NCBI RefSeq assembly: GCF_025398255.1
Contig: NZ_JAODNW010000008.1
Location: 1 to 64,000 of the forward strand
Length of the DNA: 64,000 nucleotides
Source of the DNA: Chelativorans intermedius
GTDB lineage: Bacteria; Pseudomonadota; Alphaproteobacteria; Rhizobiales; Rhizobiaceae
Direction: 5' to 3'
Positions 16,924-24,423 of this stretch are shown piece by piece. The notes below the pieces were generated by a model, which ran no database searches, was not told the origin of the DNA, and worked only from the letters and a program-made list of their open reading frames with translations. A program made the position numbers and the translations under genes. How positions within the stretch are numbered: the first letter of the stretch is position 1; each line of letters begins with the position of its first letter.

Positions 16924-18093
16924 ATGGCCTTGGCCACGCACGGCGGTGTCGTCTCGCGCCCGCCCCATGCCGGCGGGCCGGAGCGGCTGGCATTCATCGA
17001 CGAGCACGAGTGGGATGCGCTGGTCAGCGACGAAAACTTCTACAACAGCTACCGCTGGCTCGCCTCTCTCGACCTCGCCTTCGGTCCGGCCGAGGTGCTG
17101 ACGGTGCGCGGATCCGGCGGGCTGCTGGCCGCCTGTCCCCTGAGCGAGGGGGATTCCTCATCGCCCATGTTTTCCCTGCCGCACCTCATGCAGGGCGTCG
17201 CCGGACCTTGGGGGGAGGATTTCCTGTGGCTGGGGGGCCGCCGCAACACGCACAACGAGCTCCCCTGTATCGCCGGCGCGTCGAGAAGGCAGGCGCTCCA
17301 GGCTTTGGGCGACAGCATCGTGCAGCACACGCGCCGCCGCGGCCTGGCCGGCTTCGTGATGCCCTATATGCCCTATCGGGCGGCGCTGGAGTTCGCCGAG
17401 GCCGTACAGGGCACCGTGGTCTTGCATTCTGCGCAGGCGGTGCGGCTCGTGCCGCCCGGCGGTCTGGCCGGCGCCATGGCGCAGTGGAACAGCCATGACC
17501 GGCACCAGTGCGCCAAGGAGATGGAGATGTTCCGGCAGTTCGGAAACCGCGTCGAATGGGTGCCGGCCGAAGCGCTGGACGACCAGCTTGCCGCCGATCT
17601 GATCGCCCAGACCCGGGCCCGCCACGGAAGCCGGCAGGGCCGCGCCTGGATGCTGAGGATATTGCATGCGCAGCGACGGGCAGGCGTGATGCGCTGCGGC
17701 GTCGCCGCGCTCGCCCGGCGCGCGGAAGGGGTCACGGCCCTCATCATCGTCTATCGTTTCGGCAGAGCGTTGCACATGCGCTATTTCGGGGCCGACTACG
17801 CCTATGAGGAGGACGACCGCAGATATTTCGTCCTTTGCTACTATGAGACGCTCGACTATGCGGCGGCTCAGGGACTGAAGGTGTTGCGGCTTTCGACCGA
17901 TGCCCTGCGCGCCAAGGTCAACCGCGGCGCCAGGCTCGAGCCGCAGGCCCTTGTGGTGCGGTGCGTGGAACGGTCGCGCATCGCGCGGGCAGCCGTCCGC
18001 CGGCACAACCGCGCGTTTCTCGAACACTACCGCAAGACGTTCTCGGGGCACCTCGTCCCCGACTGGGACCTTCTGGAATCCGAAACGGCCTGA
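16924..18093 (+). CDS. FemAB/GNAT-like acyltransferase-family protein
   Basis: 389-aa protein resembling the GNAT-fold FemAB/peptidogalycan group. Features include FYNSYRWLASLD near residue 38, a central segment with HDRHQCAKEMEMFRQFGNRVEW, ALIIVYRFGRALHMRYFGADY near 275 and YYETLDYAAAQGLKVLRLS near 308, which is the typical late GNAT arrangement (large surface, short helix, strand). No signal peptide or membrane segment. Substrate unknown; members transfer amino-acyl or acyl groups. Tightly spaced with the methyltransferase upstream (5 bp) and a small protein 18 bp downstream. Confidence 0.65.
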   Translation: MALATHGGVVSRPPHAGGPERLAFIDEHEWDALVSDENFYNSYRWLASLDLAFGPAEVLTVRGSGGLLAACPLSEGDSSSPMFSLPHLMQGVAGPWGEDFLWLGGRRNTHNELPCIAGASRRQALQALGDSIVQHTRRRGLAGFVMPYMPYRAALEFAEAVQGTVVLHSAQAVRLVPPGGLAGAMAQWNSHDRHQCAKEMEMFRQFGNRVEWVPAEALDDQLAADLIAQTRARHGSRQGRAWMLRILHAQRRAGVMRCGVAALARRAEGVTALIIVYRFGRALHMRYFGADYAYEEDDRRYFVLCYYETLDYAAAQGLKVLRLSTDALRAKVNRGARLEPQALVVRCVERSRIARAAVRRHNRAFLEHYRKTFSGHLVPDWDLLESETA

Positions 18094-18111
18094 TGGAGAG
18101 GAGAGGGAGAG

Positions 18112-18468
18112 ATGCTGCATCTCGTCTATACGTTCCGCCCCACCGCCCACGCCCGCACCAACCTGCAGGCTTTCTGGCGCTGGATCGGCGAGCGGGAAGC
18201 CTGGTTCTATGACGGGCTCGACATGGCGCGCGATTCGCGCTGGTATGTGCGCACTATCGGCCAGGATGTACACGCGCTGGAGCACTTCATCGCCTTCGAG
18301 GACGAGGCTGCATGGGGTGCCTATCGCCGCGAGGTGGCCCGCCGCTCGCGGGATGCCGCCTGGGAGAGGCGGCGCGTCGAGCAGGATCTGTGGTGGGAGA
18401 TCACGGAGGCGCGGCTGCTCAACGATGCGCCGGTGAAGCGGCCGACCGCGGGAGGGCACCATGGCTGA
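18112..18468 (+). CDS. Small uncharacterised protein, possibly dimeric alpha/beta barrel
   Basis: 118-aa soluble protein without a motif I can assign. Rich in Trp and Arg (FWRWIGEREAWFYDG, HALEHFIAFEDEAAWGAYR, VEQDLWWEITEARLL). Its length, the VYTFRP start and the 'FIAFEDEAAW' helix-strand pattern resemble NIPSNAP or antibiotic-monooxygenase-like ferredoxin folds; this is a guess from pattern. A purine-rich ribosome binding site (GGAGAGGGAGAG) precedes the ATG. It overlaps the next gene by 8 bp. Confidence 0.6.
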   Translation: MLHLVYTFRPTAHARTNLQAFWRWIGEREAWFYDGLDMARDSRWYVRTIGQDVHALEHFIAFEDEAAWGAYRREVARRSRDAAWERRRVEQDLWWEITEARLLNDAPVKRPTAGGHHG

Positions 18469-18997
18469 TCTGCCGTCTTCTGCCCAGCGCGCCACGCTGC
18501 TGATGACGAGCGCCCGGTTCATCACCCTGGCCACGGCCGATACCGGCGGCCGCCCTTGGGCCTCCACCGTCAATTATGTGCTTCTCCGCACCGCACCGTT
18601 GCGGCTGGTCTGGTACTCGATGCGGCGGGCACAGCACTCGCGCAACATCGAGACAGGCTCCGAGGTCACCGGCTCGATCTTTCGCACCGATCTCGCCGCG
18701 GAACAGTCCCCCGTCGGCCTCGACGGACTGCAGCTCGCGGGCAGCGCCCGCGCCATTCCCGAGCCGGAGGCTGCCGGCGTGCACGCGGAATACTACCGGC
18801 GAAACTTCCCGGACGAGACGGTTCGCAGGCAATGGATGCTGCCGCTTGCCGAGTTCACGGATACCGGCCCACGCCGCTTCTACGAGCTGACGGTGGAGCG
18901 CCTCTGGCTGCTCGACCTCGCCCGCTGGCTGGAGGACAAGGTGGACGCCCGCCTGGAGATCGAAAACCCGCAAGCCCTCCTCACCCCCGCTCCATAA
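18461..18997 (+). CDS. Pyridoxamine 5'-phosphate oxidase-like FMN-binding split-barrel protein
   Basis: 178-aa protein. The start RFITLATADTGGRPWASTVNYV (about 19-40) is the first strand pair of the flavin split barrel, followed by LVWYSMRRAQHSRNI (about 48-62), the FMN-phosphate region typical of the family, and a central GLQLAGSARAI strand. Such proteins bind FMN, F420 or heme and reduce or oxidise small molecules. Overlap with the preceding gene suggests coupled translation; last gene of the LuxR-associated operon. The specific substrate is unknown. Confidence 0.75.
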   Translation: MADLPSSAQRATLLMTSARFITLATADTGGRPWASTVNYVLLRTAPLRLVWYSMRRAQHSRNIETGSEVTGSIFRTDLAAEQSPVGLDGLQLAGSARAIPEPEAAGVHAEYYRRNFPDETVRRQWMLPLAEFTDTGPRRFYELTVERLWLLDLARWLEDKVDARLEIENPQALLTPAP

Positions 18998-19105
18998 CAG
19001 CCTCCTCCCGCGCAGCGGGCAGGGGCGGGTGCCCGACCTGAGACATAGGTGACGATTTGTACCGGAGATATGGGCAACACTTTTGGCTTTTGGCCGGAGG
19101 TGTTG

Positions 19106-19198
19106 ATGCCGTGGAGAGAGTGCTCGGTGATGGATGAACGTCTACGCTTTGTGTCCCGCCTTCTGGAGGGAGAGGGCATGCTGGAGGGAGAGGGCATG
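19106..19198 (+). pseudogene. Truncated IS481-type transposase
   Basis: From ATG 19106 the frame reads MPWRECSVMDERLRFVSRLL, which matches the N-terminus of IS481/IS3-type transposases of rhizobia (MPW-x-E-x-x-x-MD-x-R). After about 25 codons an exact 18-bp tandem duplication occurs and the frame then runs into the tRNA-Val gene. The HTH continuation and DDE catalytic core are absent. Identification rests on recall of the family N-terminus. Confidence 0.65.
19163..19198 (+). repeat. Two tandem 18-bp copies
   Basis: CTGGAGGGAGAGGGCATG occurs at 19163-19180 and again at 19181-19198 without a gap or mismatch. It lies at the broken end of the transposase fragment, just before the tRNA-Val gene. 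Confidence 0.95.
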
Positions 19199-19201
19199 AG
19201 A

Positions 19202-19277
19202 TGGTGGGCGATGAGAGACTCGAACTCCCGACATCCTCGGTGTAAACGAGGCGCTCTACCAGCTGAGCTAATCGCCC
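19202..19277 (-). tRNA. tRNA-Val (anticodon UAC)
   Basis: 76 nt including an encoded CCA. The acceptor stem GGGCGAT/ATCGCCC is perfect; the anticodon stem CCTCG/CGAGG encloses TTTACAC with anticodon TAC; the T arm has GTTCGAGTC. A candidate minus-strand promoter, TTGCGA-N17-TAAACG, lies at 19305-19333. Confidence 0.95.
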
Positions 19278-19304
19278 GTGCCAAGGCCAGCCTTCGGACC
19301 CGTC

Positions 19305-19333
19305 CGTTTAGGCCCTTCGCCGTGCAATCGCAA
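19305..19333 (-). promoter_or_regulatory. Candidate promoter of tRNA-Val
   Basis: On the minus strand TTGCGA (19328-19333), 17-nt spacer, TAAACG (19305-19310), about 30 nt upstream of the mature tRNA 5' end. Confidence 0.45.
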
Positions 19334-19402
19334 GAAGAAATCGCCCGGCAGGGCTGCCACGCCCTGCGGACAGATTCCCCCCTCAAAGGTTTCTCAACCC
19401 GC

Positions 19403-19431
19403 TTGACAGGCACACGCGAAGCGCCTAAGTG
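19403..19431 (+). promoter_or_regulatory. Candidate promoter of tRNA-Asp
   Basis: Consensus TTGACA (19403-19408), 17-nt spacer and TAAGTG (19426-19431), 34 bp before the tRNA-Asp 5' end. The -35 is perfect; the -10 is weak. Confidence 0.5.
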
Positions 19432-19465
19432 ACCGCCACGACACCGCCGCGGTGTCGTCCCAAGC

Positions 19466-19542
19466 GCGGGTGTAGCTCAGTTGGTTAGAGTGCCGGCCTG
19501 TCACGCCGGAGGTCGCGGGTTCGAGCCCCGTCACTCGCGCCA
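19466..19542 (+). tRNA. tRNA-Asp (anticodon GUC)
   Basis: 77 nt with encoded CCA. Acceptor GCGGGTG pairs with CACTCGC (one G-T pair); anticodon arm CCGGC-CTGTCAC-GCCGG gives anticodon GTC; the D loop GTTGGTTAGAG and T arm GGTTCGAGCCC are normal. Confidence 0.96.
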
Positions 19543-19638
19543 TTTTCAATCCCTGGTTGAAAATGTGGAGATTTGCCGAAGCCGGCCGCGAAATGCGGCA
19601 GGGCCGGCAAGCGCCGTTGCGGCGTCTCGGCTGCCGCG

Positions 19639-20847
19639 TCACGCCGCGCGCGCGGCGGCAAGCTGCGGCGCAAGGCCGCCATTGGGCACCACCTCCACCT
19701 CCGCAAGCCCCAGCCAGCCTGCCATCTCGTGAAGTGCGGCCAGAAGCGCCTCCGCCGTATGCGCCGGTGCTGCCGCCTCCGCATGGGCGGCCTGCACGCG
19801 CAGGCGGCCGGCCTGCCGATCGGCCTTGAGGTCGACGCGGGTGACGATGCGCTCGCCAAGCAGGAAGGGCAGGACGTAGTAGCCGTGCACCCGTTTCTGC
19901 GCCGGTGTATAGATCTCGATCCGGTAGCGGAAGTCGAACAGCCGTTCGGCGCGCCCGCGCTCCCATACGAGCGGGTCGAAGGGGGCGAGCAGCGCCCGTG
20001 CGCGCACCCTGCGCGGCAGGCGCGCATCGCGGTGCAGATAGGCCTGCTGCGGCCAGCCCTCCACGCGCACGGGTTCGAGCACGCCTTCCTCCACAAGCTC
20101 GGCGATGCGCGGGTGGCAGTCGCCCGGCGGCAGGCGGAAATAGTCGCGCAGGTCGCGCGCCGTGGCAACGCCGAGGGCGCGCGCGGCAATCTCGACCAAG
20201 GCGCGCTGGGCATCTTCCGGCCGTGGGGTGGGGGTGGCCAGCACGGCCGGCGGCAGCACCCGTTCGGGCAGGTCGTAGAGCCGCTCGAAGCTGGGCCGGC
20301 GCGAATGGGTGGTGATGTGGCCCGCCCAGAACAGCCATTCCAGCGCATGCTTGACCTCGCTCCACGCCCACCAGCCGCTGGTGCCGGTGTGCCCGTCGAT
20401 GTCGGAGGCGGCAAGCGGGCCGCGCCGTTCCACCTCGCCCAGCACCGTCTCGATGAAGGCGCGGCGCTCCCGCCCGAACGCGGCAAGCCGGCCATAGATG
20501 CCTTCGCCCGCCTCCGCGCGCGCCATGCGCCAGCGCAGCAGCGGCTGCGTCTCCACCGGCAGGAGCGATGCCTCGTGCGCCCAATACTCGAACAGGGCGC
20601 GCGGGCGGCGCCAGGCGGCCCGTTCCAGAAGGGCGGCGGGGTAGGGGCCGATGCGCGAGAAGAGCGGCATGTAGTGGGCCCGCGTGAGGACATTCACCGA
20701 GTCGATCTGGAACAGGCCGGTGCGCGAAAGCACCCGCGCCAGGTGGCGCCTGGTAATGGCGCCGCGCGGCGCGGGGTCTGCGAAGCCCTGCGCGGCAAGG
20801 GCAATTCGCCGCACCTGTCGCCGCGTCAGCTTCTCCCCCCGTGTCAT
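19639..20847 (-). CDS. YcaQ/AlkX-type winged-helix DNA glycosylase (HTH_42 family)
   Basis: 402-aa protein of the family whose E. coli member YcaQ (AlkX) unhooks DNA interstrand crosslinks and removes alkylated bases. Near the N-terminus GLFQIDSVNVLTRAHYM contains the catalytic Q47-I-D49 motif (Q-x-D), which distinguishes the AlkX branch from the QxQ AlkZ branch. The tandem winged-helix scaffold follows, with LFEYWAHEASLLP near 95 and FDPLVWERGRAERLFDFRYRIEIYTP near 300. ATG 20847 is preferred because GAGAGG lies six bases upstream; ATG 20853 and TTG 20886 are alternatives. Divergent from the nuo operon. Confidence 0.85.
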   Translation of the reverse strand: MTRGEKLTRRQVRRIALAAQGFADPAPRGAITRRHLARVLSRTGLFQIDSVNVLTRAHYMPLFSRIGPYPAALLERAAWRRPRALFEYWAHEASLLPVETQPLLRWRMARAEAGEGIYGRLAAFGRERRAFIETVLGEVERRGPLAASDIDGHTGTSGWWAWSEVKHALEWLFWAGHITTHSRRPSFERLYDLPERVLPPAVLATPTPRPEDAQRALVEIAARALGVATARDLRDYFRLPPGDCHPRIAELVEEGVLEPVRVEGWPQQAYLHRDARLPRRVRARALLAPFDPLVWERGRAERLFDFRYRIEIYTPAQKRVHGYYVLPFLLGERIVTRVDLKADRQAGRLRVQAAHAEAAAPAHTAEALLAALHEMAGWLGLAEVEVVPNGGLAPQLAAARAA

Positions 20848-21218
20848 CTGCATCCTCTCGGCGTCAACGCTGCCTGCCGGCGCCAAGGCTAGCGGCTCGG
20901 CCCGCCGCCTGCCACCCGTTTTGCTGCCGGCGGCCGTCCCTGCTGACAGATCGTTGGCAGAGGGGGTTCAAGCGGCGCTTCCCGGCGCTTAACTGATTGG
21001 AGGCCGCCCGGCCCTCCCGCAGTGCCTGGGGCCGGCGTGCCGGATCGGGGTTTGCCCTGTTTTTGCCAATGTTTGACTTGCTTCCCCTGACCGGCTGCGC
21101 TAACCCTCGCCGCGTTGCAGCATGGGCTTTGCCGCGCTGCGGGCCACGAGGTGCCGGCGGCCAGGCGACATGCCCCAGTACGGAGCCCCGCGCCGCGCGG
21201 GCAACGGAAAGTCGGACC
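20848..21218. other. Divergent intergenic region, AlkX-type gene and nuoA
   Basis: 371 bp without a gene. It must hold the nuo operon promoter. TTGACT at 21073-21078 is a good -35, and the best -10 at normal spacing is only TGCGCT, with GCTAAC a little farther away; I therefore do not call a precise promoter. A ribosome binding site (ACGGAAAG) precedes nuoA. No clear terminator or operator is visible. Confidence 0.4.
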
Positions 21219-21584
21219 ATGAACGATCTCTTGAGTTCATATCTACCCATCGTCATCTTTCTGGCCGTGGCGCTCGGCGTCTGCCTTGCGCTGGTCGTTG
21301 CCCCCTTCATCCTGGCCTTCCGCAACCCCGACCCGGAGAAGCTGTCGGCCTATGAGTGCGGCTTCAACGCCTTCGACGATGCGCGCATGAAGTTCGATGT
21401 GCGCTTCTACCTGGTGGCCATCCTGTTCATCATCTTCGATCTCGAAGTGGCGTTCCTGTTCCCCTGGGCGGTGTCCTTCGGCGAGATCGGCTGGCTCGGC
21501 TTCTGGTCGATGATGGTGTTCCTGGGCGTGTTGACCATCGGCTTCATCTACGAATGGAAGAAGGGAGCGCTGGAATGGGATTGA
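21219..21584 (+). CDS. nuoA: NADH-quinone oxidoreductase subunit A
   Basis: Membrane subunit of complex I at the junction of peripheral and membrane arms. 121 aa with three predicted transmembrane helices ([51 protein letters not shown]). The conserved loop KLSAYECGF contains the Cys of the ND3-type quinone-site loop. ATG 21219 is chosen over longer frames because it begins the first helix. First gene of the nuo operon; overlaps nuoB by 10 nt. Confidence 0.96.
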   Translation: MNDLLSSYLPIVIFLAVALGVCLALVVAPFILAFRNPDPEKLSAYECGFNAFDDARMKFDVRFYLVAILFIIFDLEVAFLFPWAVSFGEIGWLGFWSMMVFLGVLTIGFIYEWKKGALEWD

Positions 21585-22147
21585 ACGACACCCTCGTCGC
21601 CCCCCAGCCCAAGGGGCTGATCGACCCGCGCACGGGCAATCCGGTGGGCCAGGACGACCCGTTCTATGGCGCGGTGAACGAAGAGCTGTCCGACAAGGGC
21701 TTCCTCGTCACCTCCTCCGAGGCGCTGATCACCTGGGCGCGCACCGGCTCGCTGATGTGGATGACCTTCGGGCTCGCCTGCTGCGCGGTAGAGATGATGC
21801 ACGTCTCCATGCCGCGCTATGATGCCGAGCGTTTCGGCATCGCCCCGCGCGCCAGCCCGCGCCAGTCCGACGTCATGATCGTGGCCGGCACGCTCACCAA
21901 CAAGATGGCGCCGGCGCTCAGGAAGGTCTACGACCAGATGCCCGAGCCGCGCTATGTCATCTCCATGGGCTCCTGCGCCAATGGCGGCGGCTATTACCAC
22001 TATTCCTATTCGGTGGTGCGCGGGTGCGACCGCATCGTGCCGGTCGACATTTACGTGCCCGGCTGCCCGCCCACGGCCGAGGCCCTGCTTTACGGCATTC
22101 TTCTGCTGCAGAAGAAGATTCGCCGCGAAGGCACCATCGAGCGCTAG
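21575..22147 (+). CDS. nuoB: NADH-quinone oxidoreductase subunit B
   Basis: Carries cluster N2, the last [4Fe-4S] centre before ubiquinone. 190 aa. Cluster ligands are visible: the tandem Cys of LACCAVEMM, Cys of MGSCANGGG and Cys of [14 protein letters not shown] 21575 overlaps the end of nuoA and yields [14 protein letters not shown]. Peripheral arm, facing the membrane domain. Confidence 0.97.
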   Translation: MGLNDTLVAPQPKGLIDPRTGNPVGQDDPFYGAVNEELSDKGFLVTSSEALITWARTGSLMWMTFGLACCAVEMMHVSMPRYDAERFGIAPRASPRQSDVMIVAGTLTNKMAPALRKVYDQMPEPRYVISMGSCANGGGYYHYSYSVVRGCDRIVPVDIYVPGCPPTAEALLYGILLLQKKIRREGTIER

Positions 22148-22156
22148 GAGGCAGGC

Positions 22157-22765
22157 GTGAGCGAAGCCCTGAAAGACCTTGCCGCCTACATCACCGAGAA
22201 GCTGGACGCGCAGATCCAGGACGCCATGGTGGCGCATGGCGAGCTGACGCTGTTCGTGGAGTCCGGCGACATCGTCGATGTGCTCACCTTCCTGCGCGAC
22301 GACGTGCAGTGCCAGTTCTTCGCCTTCATCGACATTTCGGGCGTCGACTATCCGGCGCGCGAGAAGCGCTTCGATGTGGTCTACCACCTCCTGTCCCCGC
22401 GCCAGAACCAGCGCATTCGCGTCAAGGTGGCAACGGACGAGGACACGCCGGTGCCCTCGGTGGTGGAGGTGTTTCCGGCGGCCGAGTGGTACGAGCGCGA
22501 GGTCTACGACCTCTACGGCGTGCTGTTCACCGGCCACCCGGACCTGCGCCGCATCCTCACCGATTACGGCTTCGAGGGCCATCCGCTGAGAAAGGATTTT
22601 CCCCTCTCCGGCTTTGTCCAGGTGCGCTACGACGACGACGCCAAGCGGGTGATCTACGAGCCGGTGGACCTGCGCCAGGAGTTCCGCAACTTCGATTTCC
22701 TGTCGCCCTGGGAAGGAACGGAATACGTGCTGCCGGGCGATGAGAAGGCTGGAAAGAGCGAGTAG
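22157..22765 (+). CDS. nuoC: NADH-quinone oxidoreductase subunit C
   Basis: 30-kDa-type peripheral subunit, 202 aa. The signature ERE-x-YDLYG is present as [41 protein letters not shown] 22157 is the start, with CTAGGAGGC upstream. In this genome nuoC is separate from nuoD. The normal nuoC-nuoD junction is broken by a four-helix-bundle insertion (22767-23207). Confidence 0.97.
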   Translation: MSEALKDLAAYITEKLDAQIQDAMVAHGELTLFVESGDIVDVLTFLRDDVQCQFFAFIDISGVDYPAREKRFDVVYHLLSPRQNQRIRVKVATDEDTPVPSVVEVFPAAEWYEREVYDLYGVLFTGHPDLRRILTDYGFEGHPLRKDFPLSGFVQVRYDDDAKRVIYEPVDLRQEFRNFDFLSPWEGTEYVLPGDEKAGKSE

Positions 22766-22797
22766 GGAATGGCGAATAGCGAATAGGGGCTTCGTGT

Positions 22798-23166
22798 TTG
22801 TCGGTCAGTTCATATCGGGATCTTCGGGTTTGGCAATTGGCCATGGACTTGGCAGTTGATTGCTACGAAATCACGCATTCCTTTCCGAAAGAAGAACTGT
22901 ACGGCATGACGAGTCAGATAAGGCGGGCAGCCGCATCGGTGGCGGCCAATGTCGCGGAAGGACATGGCAGGGAAAACACGGGGTCTTTTGTTCAGTTTCT
23001 GCGCGTGTCGCAGGGGTCGCTCAAGGAGCTTGAGACCTATCTGCTGCTGGCATCGCGGCTTGAGTTGATTGATGAGGCGAGGACGCAGAACCTGCTGGGC
23101 GCAACGGAAGAGATCGGGAAGATGATCAGGTCAATGATCAGAAGGCTGCAGGAAAGGATGGCGTGA
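22798..23166 (+). CDS. Four-helix-bundle protein (23S rRNA intervening-sequence family)
   Basis: 122-aa protein. Family features: YRDLRVWQLAMDLAVDCYEITHSFP at the start, YGMTSQIRRAAASVAANVAEGHGR in the middle, and FLRVSQGSLKELETYLLLASRL toward the end. Homologues occur inside 23S rRNA genes and at scattered chromosomal sites and are thought to form pentameric helical bundles; function unknown. TTG 22798 has AGGGG eight bases upstream and is needed to keep the conserved start; stops in the flanking repeat prevent a longer frame. No paralogue is seen in this window. Confidence 0.88.
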   Translation: MSVSSYRDLRVWQLAMDLAVDCYEITHSFPKEELYGMTSQIRRAAASVAANVAEGHGRENTGSFVQFLRVSQGSLKELETYLLLASRLELIDEARTQNLLGATEEIGKMIRSMIRRLQERMA

Positions 23167-23174
23167 TGCGCTGG

Positions 23175-23207
23175 TTCGCTATTCGCTATTCGCTATTCGC
23201 TATTCGC
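23175..23207 (+). repeat. Right-end heptamer repeat TTCGCTA x 4.7
   Basis: Perfect tandem repeat of a 7-mer, inverted relative to the two GAATAGC units at 22773-22786. Marks the right boundary of the four-helix-bundle insertion and sits 25 bp before nuoD. Confidence 0.95.
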
Positions 23208-23232
23208 TTCTGCACCGAAAGGAAGGTGTCGC

Positions 23233-24423
23233 GTGCCTGAGACATCCGTCCGCAACTTCAACATCAACTTCGGCCCGCAGCATCCCGCGGCGCATGGCGT
23301 TTTGCGGCTCGTGCTCGAGCTTGACGGAGAGGTCGTGGAGCGCGTCGATCCGCATATCGGGCTTCTGCATCGCGGCACCGAGAAGCTGATCGAGCACAAG
23401 ACCTATCTGCAGGCCGTGCCCTATTTCGACCGGCTCGACTATGTCGCGCCGATGAACCAGGAGCATGCCTTCGCGCTTGCCGTCGAGCGGCTTCTGGGCA
23501 TCGAGGTGCCGATTCGCGGGCAGTTGATCCGCGTGCTTTATTCCGAGATCGGCCGCATCCTGAACCACCTGCTGAACATCACCACCCAGGCGTTGGACGT
23601 CGGCGCGCTCACCCCGCCGCTGTGGGGCTTCGAAGAGCGCGAGAAGCTGATGGTCTTCTACGAGCGCGCCTCCGGCTCGCGCATGCACGCGGCCTATTTC
23701 CGCCCCGGCGGCGTGCATCAGGACCTGCCGGAGAAGCTGGTGGAGGACATCGGCAAGTGGATCGACCCGTTCCTCAAGACGGTGGCCGATCTCGACGAGC
23801 TCCTGACCGAGAACCGCATCTTCAAGCAGCGCAATGTCGACATCGGCGTCGTCAAGCTGGAAGATGCCTGGGCATGGGGCTTTTCCGGCGTGATGGTGCG
23901 CGGCTCGGGCGCGGCGTGGGACCTGCGCAAGAGCCAGCCCTACGAGTGCTATCCGCAGCTCGATTTCGACATCCCGGTGGGCAAGAACGGCGACAATTAC
24001 GACCGCTATCTCATCCGCATGGAGGAGATGCGTCAGTCGGCCAGGATTATGCGCCAGTGCGTGGAGCGCCTGCTGGGCGAGAACCGCAACGGCCCGGTTT
24101 CCAACACTTCGGCCAAGATCGTGCCGCCCAAGCGCGGCGAGATGAAGCGCTCCATGGAGGCGCTCATCCACCACTTCAAGCTCTACACCGAGGGCTATCA
24201 CGTGCCGGCGGGCGAGGTGTATGCCGCTGTGGAGGCGCCCAAGGGCGAGTTCGGCGTCTATCTCGTCTCCGACGGCACCAACAAGCCCTACCGCTGCAAG
24301 CTGCGCGCGCCGGGCTTCGCCCATCTCCAGGCGATGGACTTCCTGTGCCGCGGTCACATGCTGGCAGACGTTGCCGCCGTGCTCGGCTCCCTCGACATCG
24401 TGTTTGGTGAGGTAGACAGATAA
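23233..24423 (+). CDS. nuoD: NADH-quinone oxidoreductase subunit D
   Basis: 49-kDa-type subunit that forms the ubiquinone pocket with NuoB. 396 aa, starting [26 protein letters not shown], followed by the conserved [10 protein letters not shown] and [17 protein letters not shown] 23233 is preceded by AAAGGAAGG. The reading frame is intact despite the insertion upstream. The stop overlaps the nuoE ATG by one base (TAATG). Confidence 0.97.
   Translation: MPETSVRNFNINFGPQHPAAHGVLRLVLELDGEVVERVDPHIGLLHRGTEKLIEHKTYLQAVPYFDRLDYVAPMNQEHAFALAVERLLGIEVPIRGQLIRVLYSEIGRILNHLLNITTQALDVGALTPPLWGFEEREKLMVFYERASGSRMHAAYFRPGGVHQDLPEKLVEDIGKWIDPFLKTVADLDELLTENRIFKQRNVDIGVVKLEDAWAWGFSGVMVRGSGAAWDLRKSQPYECYPQLDFDIPVGKNGDNYDRYLIRMEEMRQSARIMRQCVERLLGENRNGPVSNTSAKIVPPKRGEMKRSMEALIHHFKLYTEGYHVPAGEVYAAVEAPKGEFGVYLVSDGTNKPYRCKLRAPGFAHLQAMDFLCRGHMLADVAAVLGSLDIVFGEVDR

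Larger units (their letters stand above)
19030..19198 (+). mobile_element. IS481-family 5' fragment abutting tRNA-Val
   Basis: Region with a low-GC left part (GAGACATAGGTGACGATTTG, about 19040-19059) and the beginning of an IS481-type transposase frame. It ends abruptly three bases before the CCA end of tRNA-Val. The right end and most of the transposase are missing, so the element is dead. The left boundary is estimated. Confidence 0.6.
22767..23207 (+). mobile_element. IVS-like four-helix-bundle element inserted between nuoC and nuoD
   Basis: The segment begins one base after the nuoC stop with GAATGGCGAATAGCGAATAG (22767-22786) and ends with TTCGCTA repeated 4.7 times (23175-23207). The two ends are inverted copies of the same GAATAGC heptamer. 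Between them lies a complete gene of the 23S-rRNA-intervening-sequence family. The nuo operon is otherwise compact, with 0-15 bp gaps, so this is best read as an insertion that tolerates transcription through it. Confidence 0.7.

Noticed and set aside
19049-19432. 127-codon frame through tRNA-Val
   Set aside because: Only its beginning is transposase-like; the rest is the complement of the tRNA gene and flank.
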